From NCBI GenBank assembly GCA_949318235.1, contig OX439128.1, positions 49,043,932 through 49,107,931 of the forward strand: a stretch of DNA of 64,000 nt. The letters are read 5' to 3'. The translations under genes and the position numbers were made by a program. Shown here piece after piece: positions 38,406-52,253 of the stretch. The notes under the pieces are model-generated. The model was not told where the DNA came from. It was given only the letters and a program-made list of their open reading frames with translations, and ran no database searches. Source of the stretch: Ecdyonurus torrentis (taxonomy: Eukaryota > Arthropoda > Insecta > Ephemeroptera > Heptageniidae). Numbering within the stretch: the stretch's first letter is position 1; the number at the start of each line of letters is the position of its first letter.

Positions 38406-39612
38406 CTGTAAGCAAATTAAACTTGTACTGTAAATATATATATTGCTGATATCAACATCATAAATTATTTAATCATGTCGTTTTGTTGTTGTTGTTTCCT
38501 TTTGCATTTTTTAGACGTAGATACTTACTTATAGCTTATACATAGTAACCTTGCACTCTACACTTTTATGTTACACTACATTCGTCTCGTCAATTTGTAA
38601 CATCAATTCTACAACTTAAAAACTAAAAAAAATTAATAGTATTTTTTTTTTCAGATTATCATAACAAATCAAATGAAGCACATTTTCTCTAATATTTTAT
38701 AATTTTCACTAAAGTTTTCCCTCTTGATAAAAACAACCACACACTGTCTTTTATTTTATTTTTTTTATTTTTTTTTAGATTCACCCATGTTGATGATAAT
38801 TAATTATACATGATTCAGTTTTAAACTCAATCCTGAGTAAATGTAAAAAAAAAAAAAAAAAATTGTACCTGTTCTTACACGTAGAAAAATAAATGAACTT
38901 GAACTATAATTATGATATTTTCATTACAACGCATAATTTATGCTATACTGCATAGTCATTATATTAACTGGAATAAATATTACACTTTATGGCACACTTA
39001 TTTATGATATACGTATGTTACAAATTAGTTACATGTATGCTAGATGACATAATTACTTAATTTCTTTTCTCACAATATACGATCATATAATTGCGTGAAT
39101 TGATTAAAAAACAATTGGAATGTGGAATGACAACTAATGAGTTTTGTTAGTAATAAACTTTAGATATAATTTCATCGTGTGATTTTAAAAATGTGATATT
39201 ATATTTTTCTATGAAAGCTCTTGAAATTTATATATAATAAAGGTTTAAAACATACGTTAACACAAATATTTCTTTAATTAGAAATAAAATCAATAAGGGT
39301 TATCAAATTAAATTTCCAGTTTTTATTAATATATATTTTTGAAATTGTATCCTATACCTCATATAATTAATAAATAAATACAAAATGTATATAATATAGT
39401 ACATTTACTTGTGATGCATTAAAACAATGTTTTAAAGTAAACTGACCCTAAACTAAACTATATAAAGTATAGTATAAATATTTTGTTAAAGTTGGGAGCT
39501 AAAGTTAGAAATTTAGTAAGGCACTTGAACCACTCAAGGGTCATTGTGGCTGAAAGCTTAGGTACCAATTACTTTGCTCAAATGAAACTCGAAAGTATAA
39601 TACAAACTGTAG

Positions 39613-39651
<39 letters not shown>

Positions 39652-40590
39652 GAGTATGTTGTAAGAATAAGGTTTTGTTAAGAGTTTTTTTTCTCGATGC
39701 CTCTATATTGTTTCATATATTGACCTTTTGTTAAAACGACTTTACTTTTTTTTTTTTTTTTTTTTTTTTTGTAAACAATGATATTTGTAATAGAATCTCT
39801 CTAGTTTTGAAGTAGGTTTTATACAACAATATAGATAATTCTCTTTTTAAAAAATAAAGCGCAAAATGCTTTGTTCATTTTTTTGTTCTTCTTCTTATGA
39901 ATTTAGCTTTTGATTTTGATCAAAATACAATTGTTTGGCAAAGCACACTTAAAAATGAGTAATATGAATTCATGAAAATATGCATTAAAGTTAAATAGAA
40001 AACTTTTTATATAAGTGGAAGGAAATGGTTGAATACCATTAGTATCAACCAAAAGATTTGGCTTTTTACATTCACTCACATGGTTGACAGATTTTGCACA
40101 AAAATTTAAAGCGTAGTAATAAATAAATATAATACTAATACTTAATAAATAATACTAAACAAAATATAAATGAAACGTGTAATGGAATATCATAAATATC
40201 TTGGAACTCATTTAGTTACGGTTGGAGGGTCTTTTTAAAACATATAACATGTAAATTATGCTATTTAAACGCTTCGCATATGCATACAAAGAAAATATAT
40301 TGCATCAAATCGATGTTTCACTAAAAAACGTTATTATTGAACCAGCCGATAAGGTAACATAAGGTTAACATAAGGTAGATAAGCCGATAAGGTAGGCTGT
40401 TGGTAACGTTTATACAATTTAATTTGAAACAATAAATATAGCAATTAAAACATTTAATATACTTTCTTTAATGAAAATAATATTTAAAAAAATAAAAATC
40501 TGAACTCATTTAAAGTAAACGCTTATGACAACTTTTTTAAATCGTAAGGAATAGAACTAATCACAAGACTTGTAGATTGATATTATTGTA

Positions 40591-40627
<37 letters not shown>

Positions 40628-43600
40628 ATGTGATTACTTGTGCTTGACAAATGATTATATATAAAAAAATTACTAATATATTGATCATTGTGTGTGTGTG
40701 TGTGTGTGTGTAACTAGTACGTGTAGCGCTGTATTATTTATATACTATAACTTACCAGGGGAACAATTGTATCCTCTCCATTCTTTGAGAATGCTTTGCG
40801 ACTGTAATGCATCACACTACCGTAATCGTAACCAACGCCGTAGTCTGTTACTCTTTCTTCGTCGTATTTGTCAAAGTTGCCTTCACGTCCTGGAAAATCA
40901 ATATCGAATATTATTATGATTATAAGTAAATAATAATAGAAAGTTTTTTATAAATATGTATTTCATAATATGTGAGCTGTAACATGTAGCAATGTTTGAA
41001 CTGGAAAAAAAATACAAGCACGAAAGCCAAACACTTTCATTACAGCATTATTATTATTATTTTTTCAAATATATGCCATCAAACTTATTGCGCATTGAAA
41101 ATATTGCTCCGGGTGAACTGGACTTTACAGTATTTTACTATTTTACTTATTTAGTTATACACTAAAGACTATTTTCATTGACCACTGCATTCGTTTATCA
41201 CTTATCACTCTTTTATGTTCAGAAAGAAAGAAGAACACAAATCCAAATGGAGCAAAAATATTTTTCACAATCATATATTTTAAGTTTTAACATTTAAATT
41301 CAGCACGTGCTTTTCTCATAAGAATAACATTGCAAATTAAGCGCAAGTTTTTGAATGGTAAAATATATTATCACAATCGTGCGTACATTATAATATTGTT
41401 TAAAATAACATAATATAATGTGAAATAAAATTGTAAATAAAATGAAAAATTAATTAAATTATATACATAAAAATCTTAAGTTGCGGAATATGCTTATATT
41501 AATTTTGATTTGATTTTTATTTGCACGTCAGCAAATAAATAAAATCCTATTCAAATTATTACACACTTGCGATAAATGAGTTTTTAGGTACACATCATTT
41601 ACATATGTCGGTACATGGAATGTTCAAAGTTGTCGTATAAATTTATGTACCATGTTGTTAAATTATTTAATATATAAGCTTCAAGGTGAAACAAAAAAAT
41701 ATTTTAGAAACATTTTTTTTTCATTAATTATAACTCATGTTAAAGAAAATATTATAGTTTAAAAATGATTGATTTTTGTTGTTATATGTGGTCGTGACGT
41801 GTTTTGTTTGTTTACAAATATTGCGAATCCATTAACGATGTTTTGACTTTTATATTCAAAGAACTAGTGAGGGGGAAATATGAGCTGTTTTTGCTTGTTT
41901 AGGCACGTGGCTTTATTTTCGTGACCCTAAACTTTAAATATGTATACAAAATCACTGTCATTGTTATACATTGTTATACATTGTTTGATACAAGTCTTTT
42001 GTTATCAAGAGTTAATTTTATGTAACATATTTTCAACGATAAATTTTCTTGCGTGAATTTAATGTTTTTCAATATAATATAGAGCAATTTGTTAATTGAT
42101 TATTTCAATTATTCATAACAAAAATAATAATAAAAGAAATTCATTGAAGTTTGTTTTTTTTAATCTAACCTGGCATAATATTAGTAAAGTTGACAAACAC
42201 ATATTCGTCTCTGTCGTGAGCACTTTGTTGATGAAAAAATCCCGCAGCGTGTAAAAATTCATGCGCCACCACACCCTTGTGAACACATCCTGATCGTTGT
42301 AAGTTCAATACCTATTAATAAAATATTATTAGAGGTTATAATTAAATTGAGATAATTCTATATATAAATACCTGTCCTCCACCTCTCTTGCCCACATATG
42401 ACCAACATCCACTTGGGGCACCCTGGACCAAAATAAAGTCCATGTCTCCGATCTGGAATGGTCGGAATTTAAAGCAAGAGCCGGACTCAATCATATCCAT
42501 ACCTTCTCGAATAATCTTACGCTCTGAATCAGCTGAAATATGAATTTTAACATCATTATAAATTACTCAATAATTTGTGTTATCTTCTTTTCATGTGGTT
42601 GCATTCATATAAAAGTTAACGCCATATGTGAGCAGTAAATAACATGGGTCGGTATGGGAAAATTACACATTTTTCTAGTTTAAAAATACTTGGCAATATT
42701 TTTGAGAGGATTGATGCTGTTAACAGGTTGAATCAGGTTTTCAAGTATATATGCAAATAATAATAATAGCAACAAAAACAAACAAACTAATTTTTAATTT
42801 TGAAAAGAAAATAGCCCAAAACCTCATTTGTCTTATACTGAGCAATGTTATTCATAGCTTCAGAATGGCGTCGATGCGTATTCAGTGTGACGCCATGCGT
42901 ATACACCCTATATTTACTTTAAGAAATAAAATTGCTGTGTATTGAGGTGAGAAAAAAAAATGTCTCGCGCCTGCAGAGTTGTGTTTAGGCTTTTTGTTGC
43001 GCAGCAGTGCAGCAACAGTTGCCTATACTTCCAGGCGCTTAACTAGGAAGTATTGAATGGTTTGGTATAATAATTTTTAATAGATAAACAAATTAATATT
43101 ATAGATAACAATTGACTTATTGAGCATTATTAATTAATGAAAATGAAAAGTTAACTAATTAATAATTTTTTTTCACTACTCAGTATGTAGACCAATCATA
43201 TACATAATTCATTAGATGCATTTTTTTTTCAATAGCGCCTATTTTAAATTTGAACTTACTAAACGTTGGCTCTAAAATATACGGGATTGTAGCGTCCTTC
43301 CAAAGTGATTCAGGATCTCGCATTGCATTTCTTGATTCTCCTGGTTCTGCCATAATATCACCCTCTTCTAAACCACTCAATTCCCAAACATTGCCTGCTT
43401 GAAGTGGATTCCATCCAGCAATTCGAGCCGCTAAAAAAAAAATAATAATAAATAAAAAAATCAATCAATCAATTAAATAAAAATAATAAGATTGACAAAG
43501 AGAATATTTATTTACCTGTATCTGCTAACTTATAACCTGGTGCAAAATATCCACGATGTTTAGGTTGAGGTAAATCATCAGCTGGTCTTGCCCAAGCGGT

Positions 43601-43642
43601 GACAACAATACACAAAACTAACAATGTCACACCTCGATACAT
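38253..43642 (-). CDS. Astacin (M12A) zinc metalloprotease zymogen, six exons
   Basis: CDS = complement of 38253-38405, 40756-40889, 42170-42311, 42372-42532, 43260-43430 and 43516-43642: 888 nt, 295 residues. Signal peptide (MYRGVTLLVLCIVVTAWA), a propeptide containing the Gly-Asp (EEGDIM) that resembles the FxGD aspartate switch blocking zinc in astacins, then a catalytic domain starting near NAMRDPESLW. The zinc motif is HEFLHAAGFFH with the Met-turn SVMHY. Four conserved cysteines sit in GSCF, SGCW, SGCV and the C-terminal YSC. The family's usual HE after the zinc motif reads HQ here. The C-terminal tail after YSC has no EGF or CUB domain, so it is a minimal, probably secreted digestive or developmental protease. 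All junctions are GT-AG with phases 1, 1, 0, 1, 0. Confidence 0.94.
38406..40755. other. Astacin intron 5
   Basis: 2.35 kb AT-rich, with (TA)n at 39611-39646, T/A homopolymers (39748-39770, 40594-40624) and a TG tract (40688-40710). No other gene was seen. Confidence 0.7.
40756..40889 (-). CDS. Astacin gene, exon 5 (Met-turn)
   Basis: Acceptor TTTTCCAG|GA; 44 codons from REGNFDKY through YDYGSVMHY to TIVPL; donor CCTG|GTAAGT, phase 0. Confidence 0.94.
40890..42169. other. Astacin intron 4
   Basis: 1.28 kb AT-rich. 41220-41400 is related to 56030-56210 (words AAATTCAGCA, CTCATAAGAATA, ATTGCAAATT), a dispersed low-copy repeat. Confidence 0.6.
42170..42311 (-). CDS. Astacin gene, exon 4 (zinc-binding motif)
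   Basis: Acceptor TTAATAG|GT; encodes SGCV and HEFLHAAGFFH with its three zinc histidines and catalytic Glu, through FTNIMP; donor GCCAG|GTTAGA, phase 1. Confidence 0.95.
42372..42532 (-). CDS. Astacin gene, exon 3
   Basis: Acceptor ATTTCAG|CT; 53 codons from DSERKI to KRGGGQ with two catalytic-domain cysteines (GSCF, SGCW); donor GACAG|GTATTT, phase 0. Confidence 0.92.
42533..43259. other. Astacin intron 2, containing family B copy
   Basis: 727 bp between exons 3 and 2, mostly occupied by the dispersed element at 42599-42912. Confidence 0.7.
42599..42912. repeat. Dispersed ~300-bp family B, copy 2
   Basis: Runs from TTGCATTCATATAAAAGTTA through CAGGTTGAATCAGG and ACTGAGCAATGTTATTCATA to CATGCGTATACACCCTATAT. 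Same family as 34593-34909; inserted in an astacin intron. Confidence 0.8.
43260..43430 (-). CDS. Astacin gene, exon 2
   Basis: Acceptor TTTTTAG|CG; encodes the rest of the propeptide with EEGDIM and the mature N-terminus to ILEPTF; donor TTTA|GTAAGT, phase 1. Confidence 0.9.
43516..43642 (-). CDS. Astacin gene, coding exon 1
   Basis: ATG at 43642; signal peptide and start of the propeptide, ending ACA G|GTAAAT (phase 1). TTGTAG lies just before the ATG, a possible acceptor for an upstream non-coding exon. Confidence 0.9.
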
Positions 43643-43944
43643 CTCTACAATACAAACAAGTAAACAAAAACACTTACTTATATACTCTATATAGCTTATA
43701 CATATTTATAAACTTACAGATAGTAGAAAATTGTAAATCTATGCAGAAATTTGCATTTAGGAACCGACTTGATATATATATATCATATCTAGAATATCCT
43801 GTATAGTTTAATGATATAGTATATATATAATATATATATATACTATATAGCAGAAAACTTTTAGCATATACTTAAAATATAGAAAATACTACGCAGTATA
43901 AATTTAACATCAAGTATGGAATTGATAAAAGAAAATAAGTAGCA

Positions 43945-44007
<63 letters not shown>

Positions 44008-44106
44008 GAGAGTACTCAACATTAATCTTATGCCTTTTTTTACAACGTTTGAGTGCATGTGTAACCAAAATGATTTCAACATCGAAGTAACAAAGTAGAT
44101 TGAAAA

Positions 44107-44190
<84 letters not shown>

Positions 44191-44284
44191 GCATTACCAT
44201 TTTCTATTTAAACTTTTTTCCCATATGTATTCCATTAATTTTATATATTACTTAGTGAACCTGATGATATAGTGAATTAGTAAA

Positions 44285-44364
<80 letters not shown>

Positions 44365-44441
44365 GTTTTATACTTTAGTGTATTATAGTTTTTTTTTTTT
44401 TTTTTACTTTATATTTATATATATAAATATAAAAAGTTTCG

Positions 44442-44485
<44 letters not shown>

Positions 44486-44491
44486 ACTTAC
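43643..44491. other. Probable 5' intron of the astacin gene
   Basis: Lies between the coding start and a strong donor on the minus strand at 44492. It holds (TA)n (43944-44002), two (GA)n tracts (44112-44188 and 44288-44361) and (CT)n (44450-44483). The frames here are microsatellite translations. Confidence 0.5.
44112..44361. repeat. Two (GA)n microsatellites
   Basis: (GA)n at about 44112-44188 and 44288-44361 with a 100-bp spacer. A pyrimidine (CT)n partner lies at 44450-44483, so the single strand could fold on itself. Confidence 0.97.
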
Positions 44492-44530
44492 CTTAGCTGA
44501 TGTTGTAAATGATGAAAAAAAGCTCTATGA
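44492..44530 (-). other. Probable non-coding first exon of the astacin gene
   Basis: Minus-strand CAGCTAAG|GTAAGTTAG is a near-consensus donor, 850 bp upstream of the astacin ATG, where TTGTAG|AG could be its acceptor. The exon's 5' end is not defined. Confidence 0.4.
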
Positions 44531-44534
44531 TGTC

Positions 44535-44570
<36 letters not shown>

Positions 44571-44633
44571 TCTCTTCTAGTAAAGTGCATTAACTGTCAT
44601 AATATACTCTAGTATGTATACACTGATGATAAG

Positions 44634-45528
44634 TAGAGAGCGCAAAAATAGTTTTTCGACTATTGCCATTATGTCGACTATTGCTAGTATTATTTCATAT
44701 CTCCACCGATCTCAACAAATGGTGCATTTTAAACCAATAAAAAAATCGACTATTTTCGACTATTTCGAGCTCAGCGACTATTTCACGAAATATCGACTAT
44801 TTGTCGACTATTTCGCACTTTTTTAAAGTTTTTAAGGAGATTTCTACTAGAAATCGGCGATATATATCGATATATCCGATAGTATCGATATTATCGATAC
44901 TTTTTTGAGGCGATATGTATCGATATATCGATACATAAATCCAACTATCGGTATTCGATACTTTTTGAAAAAAATTCATAGTAATTTATTTACAATTTCA
45001 AATAGCAAGCCAGTTTTCGCGCGCTCTGTTGTACCAACGAATCAGCGCGTGCAGCTGAGAGGGCACTGTGTATAAAAGCGCACTGCCACTTACTTCCCCA
45101 GCTCAGTCAGCTAGTAGATGTTGTGTATGAATCATCTCTAGCTGTACAGAGCTCTCTGCCGTGCCTTGCCTGATGCGAGTCCTAGGTAAATTTGATACTA
45201 TTTTGTAAAAGTACTCAAGTCCCATACCCTTTTAAAAAAATGTTCATGGTTTTTATCGCGTTAACAAAATACTACATACAAGATAAGGACACGCTCGGCC
45301 TATTTGAGTATTTAGATACTAAAATTACTGTTTAACATTAATTTAAATTATTTTTTACTCACAAAATCCTTTTTTTTATCATTCTTTATATAAATTTATG
45401 CGTAAAAAAATCGACTTTTTTCGACTTTTTTGTATAAAACCGACTATTTATCGACTATTTGCACCAAAAATCATCGACTATATAGTCGACTATTTTGTCA
45501 AAATGATCGACTATTTTTGCGCTCTATA
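44634..45528. mobile_element. Non-autonomous hAT transposon carrying a ribozyme-unit relic
   Basis: 895 bp. Left end TAGAGAGCGCAAAAATAG, right end inverted TATAGAGCGCAAAAATAG; the perfect 8-bp TSD ATGATAAG lies at 44626-44633 and 45529-45536. Both subterminal regions are packed with TCGACTATT words (about ten left, ten right), typical of hAT transposase-binding arrays. No transposase. The centre holds TATCGATA-rich sequence (44858-44950) and the fragment of the 888-bp unit. Confidence 0.9.
44999..45190 (+). mobile_element. Decayed fragment of the hammerhead retroelement unit
   Basis: Aligns to 4778-4960 of the right arm: AATAGCAAGCC, ATCAGCGCGTGCAGCTG, TATAAAA (45071-45077), CAGCTCAGTCAGCTAG, CTAGCTGTACAGAGCTCTCTG. 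The ribozyme part (45163-45190) reads CTGATGCGAG, with an extra base in the invariant core, and ends in the stem II loop, so GAAA and the cleavage site are missing. It is catalytically dead and clearly older than the copies at 2-5 kb. Confidence 0.8.
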
Positions 45529-45536
45529 ATGATAAG

Positions 45537-46250
45537 TAACTGATATTTATTTTATCATACGTTACTTTTATATATATATACTGCATGAATGTTGTTATAC
45601 ATTATGTATGCATGTTATTCTTGCACAAATACAAAAAAAAAATGTTGTTGTTCAAAGTATATAAATTGGTTTTAGATAACGAATATAGGAAATAAAGTCA
45701 AGGCACATTATTTATATATCTTTTTGCAAATATGATTTTAATTTAAGTACATTATGATTATCATGAGACTGTTTTTGTATAACTATTGAGGTTAAGTAAG
45801 TATTTCTAGTATATAGGTACAGTATTTCGTAATATTTACTGACGAAGAAGTTCTATAAAATGATTCCCTAAGTGATAGATTTTTTTTTATATAGTTTTGC
45901 TTTGCAATTTCATTACATTTGTTGCCATTGCTTTAAAAAAAATGTATGTTTTTCTTTGCGTCTAGCTAGAGATCTAAGCTTTGAGAATTACTTATTAAAT
46001 TTTAAAAAAATCAACGTTATACATATATAAAAAACTAAAGGTCAATTTAGTGAACGTTTTCTATACCTAACCCAATAATTATTAAATATACAAAAATTAA
46101 TTAATTGAACGTTATTAATATAATTAATGAAAAATTAGCAATATTAATAATTTTTATTGTTCTACAATCATTTCTGATAAAACACAATAATTTTTAAAAA
46201 ATAAAGTGACCAATGATAAGGACAATGAGTCCTATCAATTGAATCAAAAG

Positions 46251-46284
<34 letters not shown>

Positions 46285-46521
46285 CTTGTAGAAAAAATTG
46301 AATTTTATAAAGAAAATACACACAGAGATTGGATAAGTAACAATTAGGTAACTTTAAGTTGAGACGGACATATTTTGAAATATTTTTTTTTCTTTTTACC
46401 CAGACCAAAATTAAATGCAATTAATTATAACAAACCGTAATAGCCGCTCATATAATGAATATAAATTAACATAAAATAAATGAAGAGGTCATTGGCAATA
46501 TATATATATATATATAATATA

Positions 46522-46561
<40 letters not shown>

Positions 46562-47197
46562 CTCAATGCGAATTTCCTGTATGTTTATCAGTGGTATATA
46601 TAATATTTTGTTATCAATATAATACTTTGTGTGTAGCTTCGTCAGTGATTGTCGTTGCCGCTAGCATAACGGTATTATAATGACATGCACACATGGTATA
46701 TATATATATATATATATATTAAGCTTTCTCCCGGTGCATGTATATATATATATATAGTGTGTAATAGCCCCAAGCATCTCTTTTGTGCCATGTCTGGCTA
46801 CATGTCTGCTCTATACTGTATACTACTAGATCACAGTATAATAGTGAAGCTTTTTTTTTTTGCTCCGCGTGTCTAGTTTTTTGTAGTATGTCTACTGGAT
46901 TTAAATCAATCATAATATAAATCTGAATGATACTTTTTTAATGTAAATGCTCATTATAAAATCTCTATATGGAATGGATATGCTATATAGTATTATATAT
47001 ATGTAAAGTATTTAAGTTTTTTTCTGTAATATTATATAGATTTCTATATAATTCAAAATTAATTTATTCTTATGGAATAATTTCATTTTAACTTCCATTT
47101 TTTTTAAATTTTTATAATATCCTAATTAAGTTAAAAAGCCAGACAGTAGACGATATTTGATGTTGCATTAAAAAAATAATCATTAAAAATATCATTA

Positions 47198-47232
<35 letters not shown>

Positions 47233-48389
47233 AAACGTAAATTTTGAAACGTACAGAATGTTTTTTTTATTAAGTTTGACGCTGAATATTTTGTATAAAT
47301 AATTTTGTTCGTTCATGAAATCGTGATATGAGCACCATTAAAAACAGAAAGTATTTATAAGAATTTTTATTGACAAAGGCAATATAAATTAAACAATTTG
47401 TTTATATATATACATATATATTTAAGATATAAATGTAATGTACAAATAAATAAAATCTGAAAGCAATTTTGTAATCTTGTTGAACTATGCAGATAAGATA
47501 TAAAACCACCTTCAGACTGCAATGATTTTTAAACCTTTTTTTTTTTTTGTATCAATAAGCTACACGTCTCCCAATACTATAGTTCGAGCGGATACAGTGT
47601 AATTAACAATGTAAAGTCAACTGTGATAGGTTAGTAGGTTTATAACACGCTCTCTGATTGGTTTAGCACCGCGGATACAGCTTTTGGCGGGAATGACCTT
47701 GTTTTGGCAATAGTGTACCTATATAAGCTATATATATAGCTGTATATAAGCTATAATTAAGAACTAAAAACAAATTGATGTTATAAATTAATCATTTAAT
47801 TATATTAATTCTTAAATTTTATTCCGCATACAGTTTTATTCATACACTAATTCAAATTATTTATAATGTATATTGTTATTTTATTATTGTCTGATTTTTT
47901 TTATAATATATATTATTTATATTTTATTTAATATCATATCATATTTATACTTTAAAATTAATGTACTGTGTGTACAACCAGCACCAATGTATTTTGTAAG
48001 TAAAATTATTCTTATTTTTGTTTAAAAATAAACTAAACTAATATAAGATATTAGATAATAATAATATAATTATTATTATTAGATATAATATAGATATAAG
48101 ATAATTATCAGAATCAGAATCGTATTCAATTTCTTTTGTCTCTCCATCAGTGTATATTTGAAAAAAGTATTCTATCCTCTTCACTCTCTTCATATGCCAC
48201 CGACTTTTTTAGAAATTATTTCTTTGTATAGGTTTAACCACGTTTTTGTGCGGCTCTCGAAATGAAAAAAATATGTATCTTTTGTCAAAAAGGCTTTCTT
48301 ACTTTTGCAGACCCCCTAACCACTCAAAATAGCTTTTAGAAACGCGTAAATTCAAGGGTCCAATTCTTGTATTTTGATTTCAACTTTGT

Positions 48390-48420
<31 letters not shown>

Positions 48421-49900
48421 CTTCTTCTTCTTATTTTTGATTGAATTATCTGATGTCCGCTGTATTGTATCCTGGAACTGAAGAGACTATAGAACTTAAT
48501 TATAATTTTAATTATAGATTAATGTTTATATTTATATAAAGATGAAAAGTAAATAAACATCAATTACTTATTAGATGTGAAGATAAATGACAAATAGTTC
48601 TGTATAGTGCTGCCACATGTAATAAGTTAAGAACTAAACTTTGTTATATTGGAAATGATGAGTTTTATATTATATAGTCAATATTATATAGTAAAGTAAT
48701 GTAACATGTCGTTAATTATTATTATAACTTGATTACCATGACATTTTATCTTTACTTTGATAAGTGATTGGTTTTTAGTCTCAACTAATTATATAAGCAT
48801 TCCTCAGACATCTATATAACTTTGATTAAAAAGGACTATAGGAGAGATTTATATAATCTGTCATATGTATGAACAGAAATAATTGAAATCAAAAAATTTA
48901 AATTACGTGTTTTTTTCTTTGTAATAATTTATTGGTATGTAGCATTCCTATACTATATGAATAACGTTCTTTATAGACTCATATATATTATAAACAACAA
49001 GAATTTGATTAAGAAGTGAGAACGTGATTCAGATATAATATATTATATTTTATCATTGAAATAAAGTGCATGTTTTACTTAAAAGAATAAAAATATTTGA
49101 AAATTTAATACGCGCGAAGCTTTTAAATGGTAAAATATGTCATTGAACAAAATCGTAAATATTAAAAATATTAAAAATATTTATTTTCATAAATATTGTT
49201 ATTCTCTCTCTTTCTATCTATCTGTCATCATACCTTTTAATGACAGCAGTATTAAGCATAGCAATTAATTCTTTTTTATATAAATTGCAAAAAAAAAAAA
49301 AAAAAAAAAAAAGTTTTCCACAATATTGCAGTTAGCTAATAAGTTATCTTTTGTTTAAAATATTATTTTTATTCTTTTAACATACTTTGAAAATTTTTGT
49401 CTGATATTATGAAATATTGTATATCATTAAACTTTTGATCAAGATTTTATATATAGCAAGGTTGTGATATGAGCCCTCACAAACGCCGTAATATCATTAA
49501 TTATTAAAAACCATTTATTTATTATCAATAAAGTTCTGTTAAGTAAACTAATGTATAAATTATATTTATTATTAAATATTATTAATGATTTGTTAACTTA
49601 TTGCAGATATAGTAAAATTTTAGGTTTAATTGTTTTTAAAAAAATGTAACAGATTTTCACTACAATAAATTTTGAGAGGTGTTAGAATATTTTTTTTCTT
49701 GCGTGTACTCAAATTCTATATAGTATTTATGTGAAGAAAAAAAAAACTAATAAAAAAGTAGGTTTTCCATCATGAATTGTTGAGATGACTTCACCATCCG
49801 TTGCTGCAGTATACGGCGCTAGAGAACTATAAAAATAAGATAGTCAAACATAAAAAAAAAAAAAAAAAAAAAAAATGAAGTGAAGTGAAGAGAGTAGGCC
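45537..49900. other. AT-rich region, no gene assigned
   Basis: Contains TA tracts (46498-46558, 46699-46719, 46740-46756), homopolymers (46253-46280, 47202-47228, 48392-48420, 49289-49311) and a GC-richer patch at 47560-47700 with CTGATTGGTT (CCAAT inverse) and TTTGGCGGG, which might be a promoter. A short coding-like minus frame at 48080-48200 (around IEYFFQIYTDGETKEIEYDSD) was not recognised. Confidence 0.4.
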
Positions 49901-50520
49901 GCGAAGTCAACATCTTCTTCTCTGCAGAAACAAGTGAAATTCGGCGGGAGATAGGCAGGGTGATTCCGTCCTTGTGACGTCATATTTCAACATTGAGTTC
50001 AATGACCGCTATAGTAACACACCGCCCAAGCACTCGCGGCTTGCCCTACAAACCCGCGGTACACTGATGATGCTTCTTGCTGCTGCTGTTACCGCAGTTA
50101 CAACTTAATACTATAAAGAGTTGTAAATATTAATATTATAAACTGTATGCGCACATCCCTATATTTGTCAATAGACTAATTAGTCTCATTATGTTGTTTC
50201 TACACATTGTAATATACGTTGATTAGAAAATTATAAATTAATATTTACAACGTTCTCCTACTAATTAACATCCATTTAATATTATTTTCACACTGAAAAG
50301 TTTCTCTATAGTGTGTACGAGTAACTGATAGACTGATATACAGTATATAGTATATTATATTGGACACCAATAAATAATTAAAATGCAAGTGCATGGGTAT
50401 ATAGTTTAGAGAGGGGCGGAGAAAGCAGGTGGTGCCCAGAGGCTGACTGCCCTGTGCATAGCATGGCCCGAACTGTGAGGGCGGAGCGACCTTGGGGTTC
50501 AATGAACTCTAAGGTACCGA
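49880..50520. other. GC-richer patch, possible promoter or repeat relic
   Basis: 49890-50100 and 50400-50515 have clearly higher GC than their surroundings, with GGGCGG/CCGCCC words, TGACGTCA at 49974-49981 and a short CTG run. No coding frame is convincing and no repeat family was recognised. Confidence 0.3.
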
Positions 50521-50731
50521 TAGTTTCTAACGCCTCCTTTACATCTCATTACACATCACACCGTTTAACCGAGATTTTTGTACAAGCAATTTTTTTTTTA
50601 ACTTCCTATCTTGCTTATTCATCTAAATCTAAAGTACTTTAAAATTACATGTCTCATTTTTTTAAATTTAGTTTTACTTATTTTATTTATATTTTCTGCA
50701 CGAATTCATAAGGATATTTAAGCATTGATAA

Positions 50732-50776
<45 letters not shown>

Positions 50777-51274
50777 GTACGACAGAAATTTTTAAAATGG
50801 ATTTATTTCTTCAATATCTTTAATAATTTCAAACTTTTTTTTTTTTTTTTTTTTACTCTGTTTTCCCCATTTCTAATTTTTCTTTGTCGGTCAAAATATA
50901 GTGCCAACCGTAATCTTTTTTCTATCCCTATAATATAGCCTATATCATATATATAAGGGGATCCTTTTTATAAGCCTGCATACATGAGACATATATATAT
51001 AATACCGTAACACATATCTGCCTTCCCTTCTATAAAAATGTGTTTATGTTTACCGTTATATTTGGGAGAGATTTTTAGATTTTTGCAGCCCCCCTTTCCT
51101 ATATAGATTTTTTTTAAGTCATTGGGGGGCTGAATTTATAAAACAATCCTCCCTTTTTTTTTCTTGACAGCTGAGATACATAATAAAATTTCTTCTTGGA
51201 AAAAGGTATAGACTTCTGCGAAGACGAAGAAGAAGAACTTTTGAGTTGTGGAGAATGACTGTTGCTAGGGCACT

Positions 51275-51314
<40 letters not shown>

Positions 51315-52222
51315 GCTATATATCCCAGAGTGAAATCTATGTTACACGTGCACCTTATATACCATAAGACCAACTAAGGTGGGCTAATCAACGATCTTTG
51401 ACATTATAAACTTCATATAATTAAATTAAAATTATCATAATTTATATGAAGAAAAAAAAAATGCTGAAGAAAATAAAAAATTAAGTTATCTAATATATTT
51501 CAGACTTTTAATTAACTTTAGCTCCAAGCTGCAAAAAAATATAATAATAATAAAATACAGGTGTGTTTAAATATAACAAGATGTCTGGAGTCCATATAAT
51601 AAACTAAATAACATTAATTATTAATATATTTTTTAATTCTAATATAATTAAGCTTTCTTATTTGTTTTCAATTTTATTTGCCTAATATAAATTATTTTTA
51701 ATTAAACCTGTTATTTCTTTTTTTTTAACCAGAAGTGATTTTTTTGTTTTTAAAATTTCTAACTTTAGCATCGTTAATTTAGTAACTTATGAAATTTTTT
51801 GTTGAGATCAGAATAACGGATATATTTTTGAAAAATGTAGACAATTTTGAACATGTACAAACAAGTTGAAACATGCAAAAAAAAATTACCAAAAAAATTT
51901 GGGTGTAATGGATACAAAAATCCTTTCCTAATAGACAAAATTCCTTCTTTTGTATTATTACAATAAGATTAACATTACTTTGTGGTTTACATATTTATAT
52001 ATACGCAATTGTATTATAAGAGGTTCTGTTTGTTAAAGATCACTTTAGTGACAATACTTGTCTTGCCACCCTGTCAGTTTTCCATCAACCACCCACACAT
52101 TAGGTCAATCCTATCAATAACAAAACAACCCCTTTAACAAGAGCGGCATACTTTTTTGTAATGAAATAGCATTCCAAACGTATGACTAAAACTAAATACT
52201 TTTTCCGGGGATATAAATATAC

Positions 52223-52253
<31 letters not shown>

